A stretch of 6,575 nt of DNA from contig CALANW010000122.1 of assembly GCA_937926145.1 (NCBI GenBank), forward strand, positions 1-6,575, read 5' to 3'. Position numbers and translations under genes: made by a program. Position 1 is the stretch's first letter; every line of letters begins with the position of its first letter. Below, in pieces: positions 1-4,850 of the stretch. Source of the stretch: an uncultured Ruminococcus sp. Its GTDB lineage: Bacteria; Bacillota; Clostridia; Oscillospirales; Ruminococcaceae. The notes below the pieces were generated by a model, which was given only the letters and a program-made list of their open reading frames with translations, made no database searches and was not told the origin of the DNA.

Positions 1-113
1 ATATGGTTGGATACACCAATTCGCTTTATTTCAGCAGACTGTTTCATAAATACATCGGTATGTCACCAAAAGAATATCGAAAAGTTAAACTCAAAGAAAA
101 TCTCAGGGAGTAA
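1..113 (+). CDS. AraC-family transcriptional regulator, C-terminal end only (5' partial)
   Basis: The frame that starts at base 3 is open from the window edge and ends at TAA 111-113. Its 36 residues include VGYTNSLYFSRLFHKYIGMS followed by PKEYRK, the hallmark of the second helix-turn-helix of AraC/XylS DNA-binding domains (VGYxxxxYFSRxFKKxxGxSPxxYR). Only this last recognition helix and a short basic tail are present; the rest lies left of the window, so ligand and target genes cannot be told. The 3' end looks intact for the family. The gene converges on a broken minus-strand reading frame that overlaps it by 51 bp. It may be the flanking chromosomal gene next to the mobile element, but that is inference. 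The family call itself is secure. Confidence 0.88.
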   Translation, partial: MVGYTNSLYFSRLFHKYIGMSPKEYRKVKLKENLRE

Positions 114-395
114 AAAAACAAAAATATCAAAAGTGTGGTATATCACATTACACCATTTCTCATGCAGCTTATCCGCCAAATCTATCAAATTCTTCTCCCA
201 CTCAATAAGCTGAACGGAAAAAGATCTAACCTCATACACAGGATTGTCATCGGTCAGTCCTCGTTTCATTATAAGAGCCTTTTCTTTCAGCTCATAAAAA
301 AATAGTATTATACGGTTCAAGAGCTTTGAGAAACGCTTAATTCTGCGTTTCTTATTGTTGATGTTGTTATAGAATCGAGCATAAATGTTCTGCAC
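63..395 (-). pseudogene. 3'-terminal remnant of a paralogue of the zinc-ribbon gene at 421-1494
   Basis: This open frame begins with a GTG that has no ribosome binding site, and its first 80 residues align without gaps to residues 268-347 of the neighbouring upstream protein. By hand count about 26 of 80 are identical, including VQxIYxxFY, the KAL block, TDxxP, and ADxL near the end. The frame continues open upstream only to about 428 (stop at 429-431), so homology starts almost exactly where the intact gene stops (421-423), in a different frame. The N-terminal domain and zinc ribbon are missing. After about residue 81 the similarity ends, and the last 29 residues read through AT-rich sequence and the antisense of the AraC end. 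It is best read as the decayed tail of a second family member left by recombination. An expressed small helical protein is possible but unlikely. Confidence 0.7.
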
Positions 396-420
396 ATCGC
401 TTGCAGCGGTTACTTTGGAT

Positions 421-1494
421 TTATTCAGCTAATTTGCATTTCCTATCCTTAATTTCATCATTCAAATTATCCGCATACTTCACGATGTCATCAGTCATCT
501 GCAAAATCTGTTTCCTATACTCCGCAAGCTCCGTATCCGGACTGTGATCGGTAACGCTGTTTTTAAGTGCGAGAGCCTTTTTACGTATTTCCTTGAAATA
601 TTCATCGAACTTAGTTAGTATTGCTTCGTCCTTTTTCAGCTTGCGTTTCAGATTGTTGCCCGTTGTGTAGAAAATGTCATAAATCCGCTGAACATTGCTC
701 TTTGAGTTCCTTTTCCGTACCTCCTTTGTCCATTCGTTTTTATTCACAAGCCTGCACTCCTCCGAGCAGAAATCGGACTCCGTCTGCTTGCTTTTTACGA
801 TGAGCTTCCGACAGATCGGACAGTTGGAAATAATGCGGTTTGACTGCTTGAGAATGTCGCAGTAGATTCGGAGGATAGCAAGAAAAGAGTCTTCAGCTAC
901 ATATCCCGTCTGCCAAGTTCCGTTGTTGTGGGTATAGTAAATATGGATAGTCAGATCCGTAGGAGCATCGTTCAGCTGTTCGGGAATGTCCCAATATCTC
1001 ACATTACTGCCGTCAAGCGTAGGCAGATTGCGGAACGGCAGGAGCATATCGGAAACACAGGTGTTGAACTGCTCCGCAAAGCGAGCGGCGGACTTTTTCA
1101 TAGAAGATGTGAGCAAGTGCCACTCCGCAGAAAGTGTCTTGTGGTTGTACTCATAGTTGGTCAAGATAAAGAAAATTATAAAATTCAGTATCATATTACC
1201 CTTGTTGGACTTGTCATAAAGTTCGGCAAGGGTATTTTTGTATTCTTCCGCAGACTTGTTGCCCTGTCCTTCGCTGATTATTCCGCAAAGACCGTTGGAG
1301 CATTCTGCCATAGTGTCCATTTTGCTGTCACAGTCACCTTTGGCAAGCTCGTTCATATCCTCCACAAGGCATCCGAGCTTTCGGGTGCGTACCTCAATTT
1401 CATCGGAAACGATACCCATAGTGAAATAGCTTTTGAGATTTTCGGGACTGCCGATAGCAATGACTTCCTTTTCGCTGGGAACATCAAAGCTCAC
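421..1494 (-). CDS. Zinc-ribbon protein of unknown function, 5' end frameshifted
   Basis: This 357-codon frame runs from GTG 1494 to TAA 421-423. I do not recognise a function. Residues 1-220 form a mixed domain without a clear motif, with a hydrophobic stretch at about 101-112 (MILNFIIFFILT) that is too short and isolated to call a membrane segment. Residues 225-247 carry C225-P-I-C228 and C243-S-E-E-C247, a treble-clef or zinc-ribbon type site. Residues 260-357 are charged and helical. It resembles uncharacterised Clostridia proteins with a central CxxC/CxxxC knuckle (possibly the DUF6076 group; from memory, not checked). The GTG start has only a weak Shine-Dalgarno. The expected start is ATG 1552, behind AGGAGG and a consensus promoter, but a 10-bp duplication puts it out of frame. 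Full-length product may therefore be absent or made only by re-initiation. The gene is transcribed away from the segregation genes and may be cargo. Confidence 0.72.
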   Translation of the reverse strand: MSFDVPSEKEVIAIGSPENLKSYFTMGIVSDEIEVRTRKLGCLVEDMNELAKGDCDSKMDTMAECSNGLCGIISEGQGNKSAEEYKNTLAELYDKSNKGNMILNFIIFFILTNYEYNHKTLSAEWHLLTSSMKKSAARFAEQFNTCVSDMLLPFRNLPTLDGSNVRYWDIPEQLNDAPTDLTIHIYYTHNNGTWQTGYVAEDSFLAILRIYCDILKQSNRIISNCPICRKLIVKSKQTESDFCSEECRLVNKNEWTKEVRKRNSKSNVQRIYDIFYTTGNNLKRKLKKDEAILTKFDEYFKEIRKKALALKNSVTDHSPDTELAEYRKQILQMTDDIVKYADNLNDEIKDRKCKLAE

Positions 1495-1552
1495 TCCGAT
1501 AGCAGCTGTTAGCAGCTGTTCTGTTTTGTGAGTTTATGTTTCGTATGTTCAT
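1484..1552 (-). CDS. Displaced original 5' end of the zinc-ribbon gene, now a 22-codon leader ORF
   Basis: ATG 1552 sits 6 nt downstream of a perfect AGGAGG and about 44 nt from the predicted transcription start. As the sequence stands it encodes 22 residues starting MNIRNINSQNRTAAN and stops at TGA 1486-1484, overlapping the GTG at 1494. If one of the two 10-bp copies at 1501-1520 is removed, the reading becomes MNIRNINSQNRTAAIG and runs straight into VSFDVPSEKE of the main frame, adding 16 codons. The leader is therefore most likely the true N-terminus, cut off by a +10 frameshift. Stop and restart overlap, so translational coupling could still yield some of the main protein. A functional leader peptide is the less likely alternative. 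Confidence 0.7.
   Translation of the reverse strand: MNIRNINSQNRTAANSCYRSEL
1501..1520. repeat. Exact 10-bp tandem duplication (AGCAGCTGTT x2)
   Basis: AGCAGCTGTT occurs twice back to back; the period-10 tract extends one further base to the left (T1500 matches T1510). It lies inside the 5' coding part of the minus-strand gene, and because 10 is not a multiple of 3 it shifts the frame. Each copy contains the palindrome AGCAGCT/CAGCTG core, which could favour slippage during replication. Gain or loss of a unit would switch the gene off or on. Confidence 0.95.
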
Positions 1553-1558
1553 GTCAGT

Positions 1559-1564
1559 CCTCCT
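1559..1564 (-). promoter_or_regulatory. Ribosome binding site AGGAGG that identifies ATG 1552 as the original start
   Basis: Read on the minus strand, AGGAGG is followed by 6 nt and ATG at 1552, an ideal arrangement. No comparable site precedes the in-frame GTG at 1494. This decides the intended start and exposes the frameshift downstream. Confidence 0.8.
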
Positions 1565-1602
1565 GTTCATTCTGATTGTGTATCATATATCCATTACATC
1601 AT

Positions 1603-1631
1603 ATTATACCGCAATATGCCAGATAAGTCAA
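1603..1631 (-). promoter_or_regulatory. Consensus sigma-A promoter for the zinc-ribbon gene
   Basis: On the minus strand TTGACT (1631-1626) is separated by exactly 17 bp from TATAAT (1608-1603). Transcription would start near 1596 and give a leader of about 44 nt before AGGAGG and ATG 1552. This is the strongest promoter visible in the window, five of six bases matching at -35 and six of six at -10. Confidence 0.8.
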
Positions 1632-1635
1632 ATAA

Positions 1636-1734
1636 AATCGATAGTATTTGCGTGACAAAAAATGATTGATAGGTCATACACAATCGATTGGTATGCGGTT
1701 ACACCACTATTTTCAGCATTTGGTGAAAATTGAT
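1636..1734. repeat. Four copies of RATYGAT between divergent promoters, candidate operator or centromere site
   Basis: AATCGAT (1636-1642), GATTGAT (1664-1670), AATCGAT (1682-1688) and AATTGAT (1728-1734) lie between the minus-strand -35 box and the plus-strand -10 box. The third is embedded in the 10-bp palindrome CAATCGATTG (1681-1690). The spacing is 28, 18 and 46 bp. The copies could bind the small HTH protein encoded just downstream, or the ParR-like protein, since parC sites commonly lie upstream of parM. The motif is short and AT-rich, so chance is a real alternative. Confidence 0.4.
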
Positions 1735-1741
1735 GTATAAT
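1711..1741 (+). promoter_or_regulatory. Probable promoter of the segregation operon
   Basis: TATAAT at 1736-1741 lies 33 bp before the start codon of the small HTH gene. The best -35 match is the weak TTTCAG at 1711-1716 with a 19-bp spacer, so transcription probably needs an activator or is intrinsically modest. No other promoter-like sequence precedes the HTH-parM-parR genes, which are closely spaced and likely share one transcript. Confidence 0.5.
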
Positions 1742-1774
1742 AAAATCATCAAAAGCAGAAAGGAGGTTTGAAGC

Positions 1775-1972
1775 ATGAATGAGGATTTAAAGCACACACC
1801 CGAAATCCTATCCGCAAAGGACTTGCAGGATATGGGATTTTCACGTTCTATGTCATATGCCCTGTTCAATCGTGAGGACATTCCCGTTATCTGCATCGGT
1901 AAGCGTAAATTCATCAGACGGGAGAAATTTCTTGATTGGATTGCGGAGCTGGAGAGGACAAACGAAAAATAA
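1775..1972 (+). CDS. Small helix-turn-helix DNA-binding protein, excisionase/MerR-like
   Basis: This 65-residue protein has the layout of the winged-HTH domain found in Xis-type and 'helix-turn-helix domain' proteins. Residues 10-30 (EILSAKDLQDMGFSRSMSYA) form the HTH, with the SAKDLQxMGFSRSxxYxL pattern; IPVICIGKRKFIRREKFLDW follows as the wing and closing helix. AAAGGAGG at 1759-1766 is well placed before ATG 1775. The gene is 24 bp upstream of parM, so it most likely belongs to the same operon and either represses it by binding the repeats at 1636-1734 or helps excision of the element. With no integrase in view, the regulator role is the more economical reading. The fold assignment is fairly sure; the role is inference. 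Confidence 0.8.
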   Translation: MNEDLKHTPEILSAKDLQDMGFSRSMSYALFNREDIPVICIGKRKFIRREKFLDWIAELERTNEK

Positions 1973-1996
1973 AATTATCCAAGGAGGAAAAAACGA

Positions 1997-2938
1997 ATGA
2001 TCAAGTTTAATGACACTTTCATAATCGGAATCGACCACGGCTACGGAAATCTCAAAACAGCCAATACGGTTACTCCATCGGGTGTAAAGATCCACGAATC
2101 TGAACCGCCCTTCAAAAAGGACGTACTGGAGTATGACGGAAAATACATCTGCATCGGCGAGAACCACAAGTTTTTCGTAGATGATAAGACAGCCGATATG
2201 GATAATTACTACCTTACCCTTTACGGTATAGCACAGGAATTGTCCCTTGCAGGCATCACGGACAGCCACGTTCACCTTGCAGTGGGGCTTCCGCTTATGT
2301 GGTATTCCGAGCAGCGTGAGAGCTTTGCAGAGTATCTCAGACAGAATGAATATGTGGAGTTTGCGTATAACGGCAAAACCTATCATATTCACATCGACAG
2401 TGTTTCCGTCTATCCGCAGGGATATTGTGCAGTCTATGACAAGCTCAGAGATATGGACGGAGTAAATATGATCGCAGACATCGGGAACGGCACTATGAAC
2501 ATTTTGAAGGTCATTGACCATAAGTGCATCATTGACAGCTGCCGTACCGAAAAGCTGGGTGTGGAGAAGTGTGTTTTCAGAATACGCAATGCGGTCATGA
2601 ATAAATTCCACGAAGGTATTGATGAGAGCATTATCAGAAAGTTTTTCAGAAACGAAGAGCAAGAGCTTCCCGAAGAATACAGAAAGGTCATGGAGAACTG
2701 CACAGCCGATTACTGCTCGGATATTCTTGCAGCTCTGTACAGCAACGAGTACAATTCAAAGCTTATGAAGCTGTATGTTGTGGGCGGCGGAGCAGTTGTT
2801 ATGAGCAATTACAATACCAATCCATCCAACACAACGTTCATCACAGATATTTGTGCGAATGCAAAGGGATATGAATTTCAGGCAAAGAGAAATCTGAGGA
2901 AGTGTGCAGATGGTAAAGACAACAAATCTCAGGCTTAA
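1997..2938 (+). CDS. parM: ParM/StbA-family actin-like ATPase (plasmid segregation)
   Basis: This 313-residue cytoplasmic protein carries the actin-fold nucleotide motifs in order: phosphate-1 IIGIDHGYGNLK (residues 9-20, with D13 and G15/G17), phosphate-2 IADIGNGTMN (159-168, D161 the likely catalytic/metal residue), and the adenosine motif VVGGGAVV (261-268). Length matches ParM proteins (about 310-330). Family members polymerise into filaments with ATP and push or pull DNA copies apart when captured by ParR on the parC centromere. AAGGAGG at 1981-1987 precedes ATG 1997. The next gene overlaps the 3' end by 29 bp, the usual parM-parR layout. The presence next to mobilization genes implies that the element spends time as an independent replicon. 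The exact subfamily (Alp-type versus ParM) cannot be told by eye. Confidence 0.9.
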   Translation: MIKFNDTFIIGIDHGYGNLKTANTVTPSGVKIHESEPPFKKDVLEYDGKYICIGENHKFFVDDKTADMDNYYLTLYGIAQELSLAGITDSHVHLAVGLPLMWYSEQRESFAEYLRQNEYVEFAYNGKTYHIHIDSVSVYPQGYCAVYDKLRDMDGVNMIADIGNGTMNILKVIDHKCIIDSCRTEKLGVEKCVFRIRNAVMNKFHEGIDESIIRKFFRNEEQELPEEYRKVMENCTADYCSDILAALYSNEYNSKLMKLYVVGGGAVVMSNYNTNPSNTTFITDICANAKGYEFQAKRNLRKCADGKDNKSQA

Positions 2939-3272
2939 CCTTGACAAGCCGAATCACAGAAAGGCGTATGAAATTTTGCAGAACTCCGATAAGAGCTATT
3001 CCAAAACAATAGTTGCCGCACTTCTTTCATTTTCCGAAAATGAAGAAAACCGTAAACATCTTTTGGGCGGTATAAGAGAAATTGTCAGAGAGGAGATAAG
3101 TGCAGTTTTTGAAAATGCGGATATTGTGCAGGAGAACGTTTCCGAAAAAGCTGTAATTTCTGTAAAAACACCCGAAAGCAAAAATGCGAAAAATGATAAT
3201 TCCGAAAATACCGTAGATGCCGATTATGATGAAAATGAAGATTTCGTCGATGACGATTTTCTTGAAATGTGA
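2910..3272 (+). CDS. parR: ParR-like centromere-binding adaptor protein
   Basis: A 120-residue protein that starts inside parM. ATG 2910 was chosen because GAGGA (2896-2900) sits 9 nt before it; the in-frame GTG at 2904 would be too close. Residues 3-24 (KTTNLRLNLDKPNHRKAYEI) look like the beta-strand plus helix of a ribbon-helix-helix domain, and SKTIVAALLSF (about 32-42) like its second helix. Residues 75-120 are low in hydrophobics and end in a strongly acidic tail (DADYDENEDFVDDDFLEM), comparable with the flexible C-terminus by which ParR contacts ParM filaments. Similarity to known ParR sequences is not obvious by eye; the call rests on position, the 29-bp overlap with parM, size and fold pattern. 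It probably binds the repeats immediately downstream (3285-3546) or those upstream of the operon. Confidence 0.72.
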   Translation: MVKTTNLRLNLDKPNHRKAYEILQNSDKSYSKTIVAALLSFSENEENRKHLLGGIREIVREEISAVFENADIVQENVSEKAVISVKTPESKNAKNDNSENTVDADYDENEDFVDDDFLEM

Positions 3273-3284
3273 GATTTTTGTTAA

Positions 3285-3546
3285 GTAGTATGACCTTTTT
3301 CAAGGTGGTATGACTTCAAAATCCCGTTGTTTTGATATCAGCTATATAATCAAGCGGAAATGGAGCTGAAAAGTTGGTATCAAAATGGGAGATAATTGAA
3401 GTCAATCGGAAGTGGTGCTGATATGGGGCAGAAATAGAGCCAATAAAGCAGTATGAAAAATGCCCCATATTAACGCCAATATCGGCAGTGGCTTTAAAAA
3501 ACAAGGCTTTTGGTATCAACCGTTTTAATGTTGTGTTGGTATCAGC
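3285..3546. repeat. Iteron-like TTGGTATCA repeat cluster, candidate parC centromere or origin
   Basis: The 293-bp gap between parR and the next gene holds repeated variants of TTGGTATCA(G/A)C: TTGATATCAGC (3332-3342, containing the palindrome TGATATCA), TTGGTATCAAA (3374-3384), TTGGTATCAAC (3510-3520), TTGGTATCAGC (3536-3546), and the same motif inverted as GCTGATAT (3417-3424). Looser copies are GTATGAC (3288-3294 and 3308-3314, exactly 20 bp apart) and AGTATGA (3450-3456). This density in a gene-free stretch beside parM/parR suggests a ParR- or KfrA-like-binding centromere, or replication iterons. The last copy lies 19 bp before the start of the coiled-coil gene, so it could also be an operator for that gene. 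A TATAAT at 3345-3350 lacks a good -35 box. Confidence 0.6.
3421..3470. repeat. Perfect 10-bp inverted repeat with 30-nt spacer
   Basis: ATATGGGGCA (3421-3430) is matched exactly by TGCCCCATAT (3461-3470). The GC-rich core stands out in AT-rich surroundings. It is in the middle of the TTGGTATCA repeat cluster and includes one copy of the looser motif in its loop. There is no T-tract, so it is not an intrinsic terminator; a protein-binding site or a cruciform near a centromere or origin is more likely. Confidence 0.7.
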
Positions 3547-3565
3547 TTTAAATCGGAGGTGAAAA

Positions 3566-4336
3566 ATGCGGATATGTGAATTTTGCAAAAACTTTCAAAT
3601 TTCCCATCAGGCTGTATATGCAAAAATCAAAAAATATGCAGCCGAGCTGGAGGGGCATATTTCAAAGGATAAGGGAAACGTTACAGACCTTGACCCCTTT
3701 GCGGTGAACCTTCTGAAACCCAAGAAGGCAAGCTATAAGGCTCTTGATGAACGTAATTATTATCTATTAAAAAAGAATAAAGAAATAGTTTCGGCGAACG
3801 AGAGTATAAGGGCAGAACGTGACGAATTGGCTTCAAAAAGGTCTGATTATGAAGCTGTTATCGAGTATCTCAAAAAGGAAAACAAGGAATATGCAGCCTC
3901 TGTTGAACTTCTTACTCAGGAATGCGAGCGTTACAAGAAGGAATGTGCAGATGCGAAGGCTCTGTACAAGGTTATGGAAAGCGAGTTTGACAAGGAAAAA
4001 GCGGAGCTTACAGCCGAAATAAAGGAAACAGAGTTTGGTCGGAAGTTACTTGCTTCTACAGTTTCGGATCAGTGTAAAAAGTTAGATGAAAAGGATAACT
4101 GTATTCATCAGCTCTATAAGCAGAGTGACGAGCAGGAGGACACTATTGATCGACTCAACAAACAGCTGTCTATTATGACAGAAAAGTATAACAGAGCCGA
4201 AAAGCAGATTGCGGAATTGCAGGAGGAAAAGCGTCAGGCAGAGGTGCAGCTTGCCGAAATGCAGAGTGCCGACAAATCGAACGCATCCAAACAGAATAAC
4301 ATCTTCAAACACATTTTCGGACAGGATAAGAAGTAA
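3566..4336 (+). CDS. KfrA-like protein: N-terminal HTH plus long coiled coil
   Basis: This 256-residue protein begins with a short DNA-binding segment, CKNFQISHQAVYAKIKKYA (residues 7-25), an HTH with the 'xISxQAVYxKI' pattern seen in plasmid-borne regulatory proteins. A linker (about 26-65) is followed by a nearly continuous heptad-rich, charged helix from about 66 to 235, rich in E, K, Q and A, and a short tail FKHIFGQDKK. There is no signal peptide or membrane segment. The layout is that of KfrA and similar plasmid proteins, which bind an operator with the head and oligomerise through the tail to support partition. GGAGGTG at 3555-3561 precedes ATG 3566. Repeats lie directly upstream (3285-3546). 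The analogy is architectural only; homology to KfrA is not claimed. The two N-terminal cysteines (C4, C7) have no partner pair, so no zinc finger. Confidence 0.75.
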   Translation: MRICEFCKNFQISHQAVYAKIKKYAAELEGHISKDKGNVTDLDPFAVNLLKPKKASYKALDERNYYLLKKNKEIVSANESIRAERDELASKRSDYEAVIEYLKKENKEYAASVELLTQECERYKKECADAKALYKVMESEFDKEKAELTAEIKETEFGRKLLASTVSDQCKKLDEKDNCIHQLYKQSDEQEDTIDRLNKQLSIMTEKYNRAEKQIAELQEEKRQAEVQLAEMQSADKSNASKQNNIFKHIFGQDKK

Positions 4337-4379
4337 TATCTGCAACTCTTGCGGATATTTGCAAGTAAGTTGCGGATAT
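4336..4379. repeat. TTGCGGATAT repeats: inverted pair plus direct copy
   Basis: ATATCTGCAA (4336-4345) and TTGCGGATAT (4349-4358) form a hairpin with nine of ten pairs and a 3-nt loop, starting in the last base of the coiled-coil gene's stop codon. A second exact TTGCGGATAT follows at 4370-4379, 21 bp after the previous copy. The hairpin is not followed by a clean T-run, which argues against a simple terminator. It may be a binding site at the left edge of the transfer region. Confidence 0.7.
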
Positions 4380-4415
4380 ACGGGAGGTGGGTAGGAATTT
4401 TGAAGAAAGGGGTGG

Positions 4416-4490
4416 TTGCTATGATTTAGCAAGCATAGAATTTGTGTACCCAAATTCTGACGGCGTTCGCCGCCGTAGTCCTTATATAAG
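4416..4490. other. Candidate origin of transfer (oriT): cluster of inverted repeats upstream of mobC
   Basis: Four perfect inverted structures are packed into 75 bp: TTGCTA/TAGCAA (4416-4421 and 4427-4432, 5-nt loop); AGAATTTG/CAAATTCT (4437-4444 and 4451-4458, 6-nt loop); ACGGCG/CGCCGT (4460-4465 and 4471-4476, 5-nt loop); and the palindrome CTTATATAAG (4481-4490). None has a terminator T-run and no gene crosses the region in a convincing frame. oriT sites of MOB-P elements typically lie just upstream of mobC and the relaxase and consist of an inverted repeat next to the nick site. The GC-rich hairpin at 4460-4476 followed by GTAGTCC is the most oriT-like part. The nick position cannot be read from the sequence. 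Confidence 0.55.
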
Positions 4491-4519
4491 TATATTCATA
4501 GATATAGACGGGAGGCATT

Positions 4520-4849
4520 ATGAACAGAAATATAGTTATGAAATTCCGAGCGACAGAGGAAGAAGCGGCGGAAATCAGGCGCAAAGCCGCTGCCGCAGGA
4601 ATGAACGTCAGCAGATTTTTGAGAACGTCCGCCGTGAAAAGTCAGGTTGTGCTTTACAACACCGCCGACGTTTTCGGACTTCGTTCCGAACTCAAGCGTA
4701 TCGGGAACAACATCAATCAGATTGCTATGGTGGTGAACTCCAACAGGTCGGTGTATCAGAGTGATGTCAGAGAGCTGAAAAAGCAGTTTTCGGAATTGAG
4801 CGAAAAACTCAACGAGCATCTGAAACCGCTGTCATACGAGGTGTTGTGA
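4520..4849 (+). CDS. mobC: MobC-family relaxosome accessory protein
   Basis: This 109-residue protein shows the MobC signature. Its N-terminus (VMKFRATEEEAAEIRRKA, then MNVSRFLRTSA at 28-38) is a ribbon-helix-helix-like DNA-binding part. Residues 54-73 (LRSELKRIGNNINQIAMVVN) are the conserved LxxELxRIGNNxNQIA block of the family, and a helical tail runs to residue 109. MobC proteins bind oriT, help melt it and load the relaxase. GGGAGG at 4511-4516 precedes ATG 4520. The stop codon is 1 nt before the TTG start of the relaxase, so the two are translationally linked. The candidate oriT lies directly upstream, as expected. Confidence is high. Confidence 0.92.
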   Translation: MNRNIVMKFRATEEEAAEIRRKAAAAGMNVSRFLRTSAVKSQVVLYNTADVFGLRSELKRIGNNINQIAMVVNSNRSVYQSDVRELKKQFSELSEKLNEHLKPLSYEVL

Positions 4850-4850
4850 T

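Noticed and set aside
101..112. Leading zinc finger or DNA-binding role inferred from C4/C7 in the coiled-coil protein (3566-4336) and a membrane segment in the zinc-ribbon protein
   Set aside because: The cysteine pair has no partner, and the hydrophobic stretch at residues 101-112 is too short to span a membrane. Positions here are residue numbers of the zinc-ribbon protein.
928..1512. Open frame of 194 codons on the plus strand
   Set aside because: It is antisense to the zinc-ribbon gene and has no ribosome binding site; the minus-strand frame has a promoter, a paralogue and a zinc motif.
1853..2662. Open frame of 269 codons on the minus strand
   Set aside because: It is antisense to the ParM gene, which has all three actin-fold motifs; no ribosome site or domain supports the antisense frame.
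3293..3306. Hairpin ACCTT/AAGGT after parR as a terminator
   Set aside because: Only five base pairs, AT-rich, and no T-run after the stem; the T-run is in the loop.
3345..3350. TATAAT as a promoter for the coiled-coil gene
   Set aside because: No acceptable -35 box at 16-19 bp upstream and no extended -10; left as a remark only.
3285..3546. CRISPR-like array
   Set aside because: The repeats are only about 9-11 bp, irregularly spaced and partly inverted, with no cas genes nearby; iteron or centromere repeats fit better.
4387..4764. Open frame of 125 codons overlapping mobC in another frame
   Set aside because: It starts inside the hairpin-rich region and its second half is the out-of-frame reading of mobC.
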